Origin: Antedon mediterranea
Taxonomy: Eukaryota; Echinodermata; Crinoidea; Comatulida; Antedonidae
Direction of reading: 5' to 3'
Length of the DNA: 64,000 nucleotides
Assembly: GCF_964355755.1 (NCBI RefSeq)
Contig: NC_092680.1
Coordinates: forward strand, 5,867,001-5,931,000
Positions within the stretch are counted from its first letter, which is position 1, and the number at the start of each line of letters is the position of its first letter. The position numbers and the translations under genes were made by a program. This document shows positions 1 through 13,500 of this stretch, piece after piece. The notes below the pieces were generated by a model that worked only from the letters and a program-made list of their open reading frames with translations, was not told where the DNA came from and made no database searches.

Positions 1-274
1 TAAATCATGGGAACATGTTACATAATGGCCCAAAATTGTATGATGTGGGCGTGAGAACAAAATTAAGCAAGAAATCGAAGAAACAACAGTGTGGTGCGAA
101 ACTGCAGTAGCGCCGGCCTAGGCCCCTAGGCTAGGGCCTAGCTAGGCCTAGCCTAGAAGTAGTAGTAGTAGTAGGCTAGTAGGCCTAGTACTATAACTAG
201 TAGAGGCTTGATGGCAGATGCTAGATTATAATAGGGGGTCTGATTATAAAATAATTTTTCTTAATAGCAGTATG
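1..274. other. Left-edge intergenic DNA with TAGGCCTA-rich block
   Basis: No gene is visible. Positions 110-200 are a low-complexity run of overlapping GGCCTAG/TAGGCCTA motifs followed by a short (AGT)n tract. Similar motif-dense DNA recurs at about 36470-36870. Short reading frames here have no codon structure or recognisable similarity. Confidence 0.6.
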
Positions 275-1447
275 CAGGGTTGTAGCTAAGAATTTTTGAG
301 GGTGGAAAAAAAAAAATTTGAGGGTGGTTTTTTACTAAGCTTGCGAGCGAAGCGAGGAACTTAGGCTGGGGGCCAGGGGGCCGCCAAGGGCCCCCGGTCG
401 GGGTTCAGGGGCGGAAGGCCCCTGAAAAAATTTGCTATATTGACCTTTATAAGACTCATTTTAATGATGGTTTATATGTGTAATTTTTTACATTTTTTTT
501 TATTAATAATATTATCATTGTTCAGGTGAATGATTTTAATAAAGCAAAACATTACTTTTACCATGGACGTAATTATACGTACCTCCCGGTTTATACCTCC
601 ATGCTTTGACAGTGTAAGTGTAGGCCTACCATTTGGACCTAAACATAACTGCCTTTGTGGTTACCTTGCCCCTGAAGAACGCCTAGGCCTAGCTAGCTTG
701 CATGAATTAAATAAATTTGTTCGATTTAGCCGAGAATATTTTTTCAAGATAAAAACCTCTTATTGATATTCATGCCGCACAACAACCACGTAGAAAAACA
801 TCACGATGTACTTACATGAACGAACGTACATTTCGCCAGGTCTGCGGCCTGGGCGATGAATGATCTAGGCTATCATCCGAGCCATACTACAGTATACTCG
901 CGCTAATGATGTAATTCACAAAATAAAAAATAATAACAGTACAAGATATATAGTATGTTTCAATTCAATGTTTTTTTAATAAATACACGTAGTCGGGAAG
1001 TTACTCCACAAAGCAGTCGGCGTGGAACGGTTGATTAGCCTACAGTTTAATTCGCCGGTTTTTTTAAATATTCTCCATGATTCATTCATACAGAGGAGAT
1101 AAGAAAATCGTGCACAGCATGCAAAGCTAGCAAGCTGCATGCTAGGTTGTGATGTTCACTCAAGTGGAACTTGAGCGTACCGTCCAATCAGCATTAAGTA
1201 CATGACAGTTCTGCTTGGTTGATTTTCAACAAAGCTGTGTGTTTTGTGCTAGGCTTCTGCATTGTGCGATGTGAGCTTGTGTTAGCTAGAATATGCCCGA
1301 TATTTCGCGGAAAAAAAAGGAATTTAGGGTGGGCGGACAGGTACGTCTGACGCTGGGCGGAAGGCCTTAAAATTAGCTTTAGACTGGGCGGGAGGCTTTT
1401 AGGCAGGGCGGCCCCGCCCGGCTCCGCCCTGCACAATTACATCCCTG
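275..1447. mobile_element. Non-autonomous terminal-inverted-repeat DNA transposon
   Basis: The left end starts CAGGGTTGTA and the right end finishes TACATCCCTG, an imperfect inverted pair. Both ends are flanked by the same six bases AGTATG (269-274 and 1448-1453), as expected of a target-site duplication. Subterminal DNA is GC-rich on both sides (about 350-425 and 1325-1430), while the middle is AT-rich. No transposase frame is visible in its 1173 bp, so it would depend on an enzyme elsewhere. The CAGGG end resembles hAT-type termini, but hAT elements normally duplicate 8 bp, so the superfamily is open. Confidence 0.65.
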
Positions 1448-1657
1448 AGTATGAAATAAGCCTAGGCCTACAATCATCATGCACTCCGCTAGATTTAATC
1501 ACCGAATGAGAAAAGATTGTAAAGTTGAATTGAATTCCTTCTTTGTCCTGGAATTGGATGATGTATCCGATTTAATAATCATCATGATATTGTTTCACCG
1601 CTTATTGCAAACAATAGATAACATTTTTATTTATTTTTTAAATAGAAGCCTTTCAGG

Positions 1658-3462
<1,805 letters not shown>

Positions 3463-3491
3463 ATCTAACATCTAAATCAAACTGTAGCATA

Positions 3492-3497
3492 AATAAA
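3492..3497 (+). terminator. AATAAA polyadenylation signal of RPL17
   Basis: A canonical AATAAA lies 30 bp after the RPL17 stop codon, giving the short 3' UTR usual for ribosomal protein genes. Confidence 0.75.
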
Positions 3498-4574
3498 TTT
3501 AAAAGGATTCCTCACTGCGAATTTTGTGTTTATTATTGTGTGAATTTGTATTCTCGTGTTTTATACATTCCATGCAGCTTCAACAACTTGGATTAAATTG
3601 ACTATGGCTTCCAAAGGATTTTTAAAAGTCAAATACTGTATATCTACCTAATCTTTTACATAATATACTGAAACTAACCCTTTAAATTAAAAATAGTAAT
3701 CCCAGATGTTTTGCTTCAAAAGGGTCAATATAATAATGCAAATTTAACATAAAGTACAGTAATAATTTGAATCATACGTTTATATACTATACAAAAAATT
3801 GTTCTATTGTCATTTTAAACTTAAATACTGTATTATGGAAAAGACACCAATCGAAAGAAGTTTTAGGATAGGTGGCACTGGTTTCAGACTAAAATTGTTC
3901 TTGTACTGCAGTTGCAAATTGATGAAGCAAGATTTTGAAGCTAAACAAAAACAACAAATTTAGGTGCTTGTAATGTAAGTGTAACAAGAGTGCTTGTTTA
4001 TTTATTATTGATAAATAACTCAAATTACTGGTGAACAAATCTTGGAATATAAACCCTATGGTGATGTTTATTATACTTTTGGAGAATTTGCATTTCAGTA
4101 TTTTTATATTTATATAGTACGCCCTCTATATTTGTACAAAAGTTCGTTATTGTCGTTAAATTTAAACAAAAGCGTGGTGTGTGCATCGGTGCATATCGAA
4201 TGTGTTGTAAATAGGAGGATTTAATAATTAGGGTTCTGAGCAGATTTTCTGCACAGTTTGGTGATCAGATTGATTAAATCCGATTACATTTAGTATCACT
4301 TATATATATAGGCCTATTGAAATAGAAGAATGATATAACATCATTCTTTTGCTGGTGTTATCTGAGCTTTTATCTTTGAGAGGCCTACACGACACTGATA
4401 CACAGACAGCTGACCACATGTACATAGCCACAACAGTGTGACTGTGTAGAAGATCGTCGACGATTTACAAAGGCCTACGTTGTTTTATGATGTTATGACT
4501 TTCTGACTTTATTGGTAGTAGGAGAAAGTGTTTATCATAATATAATTCGTGATTTGAAATTAGGAAACTTTAGA
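3498..4574. other. Intergenic DNA between RPL17 and ARID3, including ARID3 5' region
   Basis: AT-rich with no coding signal. The ARID3 promoter and 5' untranslated sequence should lie in the right half, but I see no convincing TATA box or initiator. Confidence 0.5.
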
Positions 4575-7500
4575 ATGATGGAGTCTGCAGTAAATGGTAG
4601 AATTCCTCCGGTAAGAACCTTATTATTTATTTAGTTACAAGTAAATTACTAAGTATGCTACTTACTAGGCCTACTTACTCTAGATACTGATAGGGCCTAG
4701 CCTATATAGGCCTCTGCTACCATTAGGTAAATGACGTAAGCATGTTGTATAGTATAATTATAAATAAAAGAGGTTATTATTACCAAGGTATTGAATGTAA
4801 CATGTACATAATTGTGTGATTTTTTTTTTTGCAGCCAGTATTAATCCCAGTAGCAAGCTATGGAAATGGGAGGTACATCCCAAAACATTATCATGAAACT
4901 AGAGAGACTTTTATTACGTCTTACAAACGACAGAGGCCGGACAGTGATGATGAAGACTCGGACACAGAATTAAACGTCGACCAACCAACAGATTTAAGTT
5001 TAACAAAAGAAGAAGTTCATCCTAGAAATGGTCAAATCACACCACCATTATCACATGGTGAAAGGTCTCCTGCAATAGAAGACAGTGACAGCCTCCAACA
5101 ATCTGATGTCCGTAGTCCATATCAACCAAGTCTTCCATCCCATAATAAAAGTCCAGATATGGGGAACAGTGAGATACCATCCATTCCCAGTCGAAGTCCG
5201 CGTAGTCCTAGCTGCAGGAGTCCATATCAACATTGCAGTGACAGCCCATACAGACGTGGTAGTGTCAGTCCACGATCAGAAAGAAAACCTAACATAAAAC
5301 AAGAAACAGATCTAGACTTTGATAGACCATCAATGATGGATGAACCAACAGATCTTTCTTTGAGAGATGTTGAGACGGAGGACAAACTGGTAGTAGATGG
5401 TGAAGAGAATAGCTCCCTGTCTGATTATTGGAGCTTTGAGGAACAATTCAAACAGGTAGTTATTTTAAATTGTATTTGTTTTTTGTGCTTTTGTATTTGT
5501 TTAATTTGAAAAGAATTTAGTAAGAAAAAGTACAAGAATTGTAAAATAGAAATGTGATGAAATTCATATAAATTAGCATAGAAATAATTATTTAGAACTT
5601 TTACCAAATTTATGCCCGTATCATTTTTACTGCCGTATAGGTTTCTAAACTTTTTGGTATAGTAATTAAATATAAGTACTAATAATGTTTAAATGTTTTA
5701 AATTTCATCGTTTTAATTGCTAGGTTTTTTTAATTCAGTATGATGCAAAAAGCATTGACATTGAAAAAACTATAATTTGATCATTCACATAAATCCTATT
5801 GTTTTACCATGGACCTATGTCCATGGTTCTACATGATGATGTCATATCACTACCATATTTGGGTATATCGGTACCATATTTGGGCACATCACACTATTTT
5901 TTTAAAAGCATTCCTATCATAGACAACATTGATAACACTATGTTATGTCATTATTAATTAGGTTTACAGTAGTATTAGTAATTCCAATTTTGCCAGACTA
6001 ATATGCCTTTTAGTTGGGAATGTCCTTGCTGATCTACTTAGTTTTTAATTACTCTTTAAATTAAAATATAATTGATTTCTTAATAGTATGCTACAATTCA
6101 CTATTTCCACTATCAATATCATCTCTTTTAGTTACTGATATTAGTAATAATTATTATTTTTATACAGGCAATTATGATTATTACCGTAAATCTTCTGATT
6201 GTAACCCTGGGTTATTATTCTTTGATTGTTATTTAGAATGGGTTACTATTAGGGTAGTGGGTTACTAATCTTAAATTAAGCACCTGAAAATAGTAACCCA
6301 CCCCAAATTTTCCAGTCAGCAAATTATAGCAAAATGATAAAACTGTACGAATAAATAATTTAACTCTAACTTTATTTTACAAACTCAAAAACAATCAATC
6401 CTCCCCACTCCCGAGATCAATCAACTTTTATTATCTCCTTGTTTTAAAAATACGGCTGCATCATAAACGACCAGTCTTCATAATTGTCATTTTGTCAACA
6501 GTTTTTGTGACTATAATATTAACCCCCATGGGTTACTATTAGAGTAGTGGGTTATTATTATAGATTGACTTATAAGGTGGGTTACTATTAGAAGGGGGGT
6601 TACTATTAGTGTGTGGGTTATTATTATAGATTGACTTAAGGTGGGTTACTATTAGAAGGGGGGTTACTATTAGAGTGTGGGTTACTATTAGAAGATTTAT
6701 GGTACTGATGCAGTAGAAAGAACCTCAGTCTAATAAGAGGTCACTTTCAGGACCCAACAATGTGTTCCCTTAAAAGAGTGTTGCAAAAGAGTTTCTATAC
6801 TCTACTTTCCTTTTCTGCATTAAAATCCATCATAGTAAAACAATTGAGGTAGCTTGTTAAATCTTAAGTCATCATTAGGCCTAACAATTTGGATTTTAAC
6901 TACATGTAGCCATCAAACGTGAGTTTACCCAATTTAGGTTTGATATAACTTTATTAAAAACACTTAATTAGTTGAACATATTGTATTAATTATTCATTAT
7001 ACCTTTGGTGTCTCATACAATGCACTTCTTGTTGAATGCAAATGTCAAACCAGTTGATGCAATTAAATTCACCAAAGATATCTCAATCAATATTCACTGG
7101 TTGTAAAATCAGATATCTGAGACATTGTTCGATGATCACAGACAAGGCCAATTAAAACTGTTGCTATTGTCTGAGGTCTAATCATTTAATTAAAAGTTTA
7201 TTTTTGGATCACAATTAGTTACTAGGTGCATTGGAAATGGAAAAACTCTACTGAAAGTGATATTTACTGTTTCTATAGAGTTCTCTTCTTTTTCTGCTTC
7301 CCTTCTAGCATATGGTATGACCTACTATAGTTTCTTTGATATACCTTAGTTAACATTGTGAAACAAAAGAATGTTTAGGATAACATAGCATAGCATAATA
7401 TTTTAATATAAATGTTATTGCTTGATTGGTACTTCTTTTCTTTTTTTGTTTTTTTTTTGATAAAATTTATTTTCAAAATGTTTAACCAAACATTATAGTT

Positions 7501-10500
7501 TGTTGTTCTACATAGTAGCAAGACGGTAGACCATCATTTCACTTAAGTTAATAACTCTTTCAGATTTCCTCTTAAGTGGTGTTCACTTTTTTTTTAAAGG
7601 GTTTTTGATTTGCATAGCGTCTAAATGGTGACAACCGTTGACTGTATCTTTTTATGACATTGTATTTACATGATGGAATGATGTAAAAGAAATTAACTTT
7701 AATAATGAGATAATTGAGAACGAAACCCTTCTCTTGGGGATTATAAGACCTTCGGTTTAAATAGTTTTAGATTTTACAGAATATAAAAGTAAGTATTGGA
7801 GAGAGAAAAAAAATGATAAAAAGTATTTAAAAACACTGCAAACACATCAAATTTTAATAAGACAATTAAACATATTATCTTCCGTGGGGATTTCAAAGGC
7901 CTTCAATTTAATGGGGTTTTCTGTGTTTAGCATTTTCCGGATTAAGAAAGGAAATAATACACATGCTTAAAGACTTCCTTTGGCACCAAAAGCCGATAAT
8001 CAAATATTCAACGATTAGTAAAGTCCAAGTTTAAACTAATCTAATAATTTCTTTCCTGTCGTCTGATCTTTACTTTGATATTAAATTGTTTTTTGAAATG
8101 TTACTAAATATTAATATTTACTGTGCAATAGAATGTAACTAAATATTGTTAATGATGTATCCTTTCATAATATTCGCAACACACCACTCAACTAAGGCTT
8201 AAGGCTAAGTCCAAAACTAATCTAATATTTGATATTAAATTGTTTTATACAAAATTGCATCTTCAGCTCTGTCCACACTATCAAACTTTAAGTGACACAA
8301 AAATGTGATGTGCCCATAGACATGATGATGTCACATCACTACCACATTTGAGTATATCACTACCATATTTGGGCACATCACACTTGTCAAACTAGTTTGA
8401 TAGTGTAGACTGAGCTTTATGTTTAGTAGAGGAAGAGTTAAGTTTGGTGACTAGATTTTATCATTGTTTTATTTTTATATTTTTCAGTTGTATGAACTCA
8501 CTGATGACCCAGCTCGAAAAGTATTCCTAGATAAATTGTTTCTGTACATGCAAAAAAGAGGTAAGATCTTGGAATTTATTATTTCAGAAATTCTAAAGAG
8601 ACACTTCAAATTGTTCAAAATCAAAAGACGGGAGGGGGGGGGGGGGTAAGGCAACAATACAATGGCTCGGGAGGGGTGGGGCGGGGGGAGTAAGGCAACA
8701 ATACAATGGCTCGGGAGGGGTGGGGCGGGGGGAGTAAGGCAACAATACAATGGCTCGAGAACAATTAGGTTTAGTTTAGCACTTAATTTTACAATTGTTA
8801 AGCTCTATCTACACCATCACACTTTCTGTGACAGCAAAATGTGATGTGCCCATATATGGTAGTGATATGTTTAAATATGGTAGTGATATGACATCATTAT
8901 ATCCATCTATGGGCACATCACATTTTTTTGTACATAAGTTTGATGATACTGATAGTATTGCTTTAAGATATTGAATATGCTCAGCTGTGTCTCATTATTT
9001 TAAATCCTGGATCTGCCACAACTTTCTCTTACAAATCCAGTCACATGATGTAAATTATTTCTTAGATCTTATTATAACAATGCATTTGGCATCAATTTTT
9101 TTGTGTTTTATCAACAATTACCAGATCATTTACCATGATTTTAAATTAAATACTAATTGATGATTAATTAATCCATTTCGTCTCCTTGTAGTAAACTGAT
9201 TTATTACAGGTTCCAATATAATTAATTACTGATAATGAAATTGTTACATCCAACTAAATTAATCTATGCGTATGATGTCATTAATTAAGATTTGTACGGT
9301 TTAATTACAAACTCCAATTTCATGAAATTTGTGTATAATGAGTTACATTAATTGATTTGGGACACTCTATATTTATTAAACACTTTCTTATTAAATGGGG
9401 GGAAATATGTTAACACTACAGCCAATCCCTATTCAAATCCCTCTTATAGTATTGGGTAGGGATACCCTGTTGCGTCCTCGTGGTGTTTGTTCCCTTAATA
9501 ATAGGTCTACTTTAAAAAGGCTCTCACTGATTTTTATCAACATTATATGATCAACTAGTAATACATTCTACTTTGCCCGTATCAATTACACTACAGTTAA
9601 ATGAGTATGATTTAATATACTGTACATATTGTGTGTTGCCAGAATTTCAAAAATGTCTTAATTATTATAACTGCTTGTTCACTTTTATTGACAATAATTT
9701 CAAAAACTTTCAGTATTCAATGAAGGAGATGTTTTAGGATTTTGTTTTCAACTACTTGTATGCGTTTTAATGACCTGTTTTTACTAATTACCCCGATTGT
9801 GATGAATCAGAATGTTCAAGAATTGCGAAGATTGCAACATTCATTATCGCAAGGAATATACTGTACTGCCCTTCAGATAAATTTAAAAAAAAAAACCTTT
9901 TATAATTCCACACATAATAATATTGTGTGTATAGAAAACACACAATAACAACATTTTTCCTTTGAAACTATTTCTAGTTGTTCAAATGCTAAACCACAAA
10001 GCTCCCATAAATCGTATAGCCTAATATTTAATAAATACTTTAAAATCATTTTATTAAAAGATAAAGTTTCCCACCAAAGTATCTTCAAATTAATTGTCAA
10101 TAATCTTTACATTAAATCTGATAAAAGCGGATCAGATAAAAGATTTTTGATCGTGCAAGCATTGAACCGTGTCAATTTTGGTTTTTTAAGGCTGAGCATA
10201 TTTGTATTGTATATTTTATTCAAAGTTTTGCCTGTGGTTTTAATGTCTTTCTGTGTTTTTAAATCCTTTCTGTACTTTATAAAGTGTTTTGTGATGTTAT
10301 TTATTATAAACTCAATCATCTGAATCTGATCCATGTATAATAAAGTTATTATTGTTACATTTTTATGGTTCATTTTAACCTTGAAAAAAGAAACAGGTTG
10401 ATCTAAATATTTACACATTCACAGTTGGCCTGAGTACAAAATATATCAAAAATTAGGGAGTGGGGGTTATAGTCAGATTACAACCATGGATTTACCAAAA

Positions 10501-13500
10501 TCTTACAATGTCCGACTGTTATATTGTAAATTAGTGGTTGGGATTAACCCTTCAGCATATAAGACATACTCAAGCATGGGGTTATACGTCTTGACTGGTA
10601 AACCGGGGCCCCAGAGCTTAAGGGGCTCCAGAGCATGAGCAACCCAATGCAATTACCTAGCATTGGAGGGCCCTTAAACTGCTAAATTAGGGGTCTTGTC
10701 CCCTTGCGTTACACCACTGACTTAATGGTTATATGGAACTGTATCAACCCAATGCAATTACCTAGCATTGGAGGGCCCTTAAACTGCTAAATTAGGGGTC
10801 TTGTCCCCCTGCGTTACACCACTGACTTAATGGTTATATGGAACTGTATCAATTGACATAGTCCCCGTACAAATTTGTCAACATTTTCTTTTTCACCTCT
10901 CATAGAGATATTTTCAATGTTTTATTTATTGGTTTTTGATTTTTTAGATAATTACTCGGTTATCAAACTGTGATTGCAGAAAAAGTTATAAATCAATATA
11001 ATACCATTTTATTAATCTTTAAATGAAAATCTCCAAGGGGACTTAATGTGTACAAATAATGGAAGACAAGGTTAGTCCAGTTAGGTGAAAATTGTTAAAT
11101 CCACTTCTTCTAGACATAGTTCCATGTGAACCCCGCTATTAAAAAAAAGATTTAGTAAAGAACTTTAGTAGGTGGTAAACACAGGATATCAAGTGTTTCT
11201 GTTTACATGTTGTACAGGTGATAATTGTTACATTTGTTTGAGTATTAAGAAACTAGATTGATACAAATTGCATTTCTTAAAGAACAAAAGAGTTTTGCTT
11301 TTTACTAAATGGAGAAAACAACAATAGACTTTATATGCCTATCTTTCTTTGATTCTAAGTGAGGTTTAGACCAGTAATGACCCTACAGGCATGCTCACAT
11401 ATATTAAGCTCTGTCCACACTATCAAACTTTATGTGAAAACAAAATGTGATTTGCCCATAAAATAGACATGGTTATGTCATATCACTACCATATTTGGGT
11501 GTAGGCCTATCACTACCATATTTGGGCACATCACACTTTTTAGTCAAACTAGTTTGATAGTTTAGACAGAGCTTTATGCCAATACGTACAGTATGACACT
11601 TTTAATAATATAATTTAAGCTCAAAATGCTTCCCACATTTTGTTTAATCATATTATATAGATTTAGTATAACTAAATAGACATTATTTGGTAAATCAATC
11701 AAGAATCTTTCGCTCATCTCATCAACCGTTGTCTCTTGTTCCTTTAATTATTACTTGGCACTGCAATTAACACCAATTACAATTATCATAACACCTTTGG
11801 TTTTCTTCCATTAAAAATAGTCAAAAGAGTTTTTGTATAGTGTATATATAAAGAGATAGAAATCAATGAAATATCCAGTTGTAATTGGTGGTTAATGCAA
11901 TTGATTATGCTTATTGATGAGTCTAATATTTCTTGCCCAGCTTACCTGGATAAACCGAAAATAGCCCTTTCTCTTTGAAGAAATTAATCTGGTTTTATTT
12001 AGGCCCGTACTATTTTGTCATGGGAACAATAATATCTTTAACCAGTTATTTCTTGATAATTTTAATAACAAACTTTCAAAGTAGTAATTACTTCTTTGTA
12101 AAGGGAAAATGCTTGCAGTTCTATCCGTAATTAACCTTAATATTTTTCTTAGCCAGTTTTATTGAGAAATACTTTTCTAGTTCAAATAAACACATCCTCA
12201 TCAGTATTTTAATTAATATTTGTTTAACGACACCAGATGGATAAGGATTAAGTGCATAAAAATGCTCTTTCTTTTGTTTTTATTGAAATGTACAGGTAAG
12301 CTTTTAGTAGTGGTAATCTGGCATTAATAAAATCACCCGCACCAATGTAGGCTACCATTGTTAATTAAGTGTATCTTTCAACTTAGTTGTGGCTTTGTTT
12401 TGGATTTTGGTATTCTTTTAGACCTGTAGAATTGATTGGAGGCTTTGAAGGAGGAGTGTTTAATCAAATAGTTATAAGGATTAATCTTTTTCTACTAATG
12501 TTAAATGTAAAAAGGTGTTTTTTCATTATTATGTAATACTCTACAGTAAGTATCTTTATGTAGAGATTGATGGCTGATAAGACTAGGTCAATAAGGCCAG
12601 TGGCCATATTCACCAATCACACTTAAAGTAAGATATTTCACTCAAATACAAAATGTTTAATTTATTTCAGTCAATAAGGATTTTATTAAAGCGATCTTCA
12701 CAACTTTTTAAAAAATAAAATGAAACCAGGGAGTAGTTTTTTATTACATATTTCCTGTTCTTGAGTTAATCTTTTCAGCTCTTCTCGCACAAGTTGGCTT
12801 TTTGGATGTTTTCTTTCTTTCTTTTCTTTTTCTTATCCATTCTTCTCTCATTTAGCGGAATCTACAAAATTTTTTCATATTATTCTGATAATTCTTTTGC
12901 TATTTTTAATTTTGCCGTAGTGACTTTTCATTTTTATTGTTATATTTATGAGTAGGAAGAAAATAAGTGTTTTGATGGCTAGTTTATTGATCCTAGCGTC
13001 AGTCAACATGGAAGTTGTCATACAGCAATTTAGATCTGTTTTATTTCATGGTATTACTATTAGGTCATACATGACATGATATTTAGGATTAGTGTCTATA
13101 AATGGCAATTTAATTTAATTTTTGTTTCTTATACAGTAGAACAAATACGTAATAAGCAACATTGCAAGTTCAACAATTTCAATATTATGGCTGCTCTGAC
13201 TTTACATTTTATTTAATTTCATGATATAGTTATAATTTGTATAGAATTATAGTTTTGTGGGTGCAGAAGCTGGTTATTATTTATTCATTGGTGACCAAAA
13301 TGAATATTTTATAGTAAAATTTTACAAATTATAATAAAAGAAAAAATTCGTGGAACTGTGACTTGGTGATTTAAATCATTGCTTACCAATCCCAGGCTCT
13401 TTGGTTCAAATCTTGTCAAAATCATTGATGGCCAGTGTAGAAAGTATGGATTACTGATCCTCTATATTCGTGTCATGTACAGTGTTTCATGTCCTATGTT

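Larger units (their letters stand above)
5456..8487 (+). other. ARID3 intron 2
   Basis: A 3.0-kb intron separating the N-terminal exon from the first ARID exon. It contains a family-A fragment, an inverted-repeat element (6182-6704) and a full family-A copy, listed separately. The rest is AT-rich DNA in which I see no gene. Confidence 0.8.

Noticed and set aside
1194-1436. 80-codon minus-strand frame
   Set aside because: It translates the GC-rich end of the transposon at 275-1447 and has no protein features.
10107-10418. 103-codon minus-strand frame in ARID3 intron 3
   Set aside because: Lys/Asn/Ile-rich composition simply reflects AT-rich DNA; no domain, no flanking exons, no retroelement motif that I can identify.
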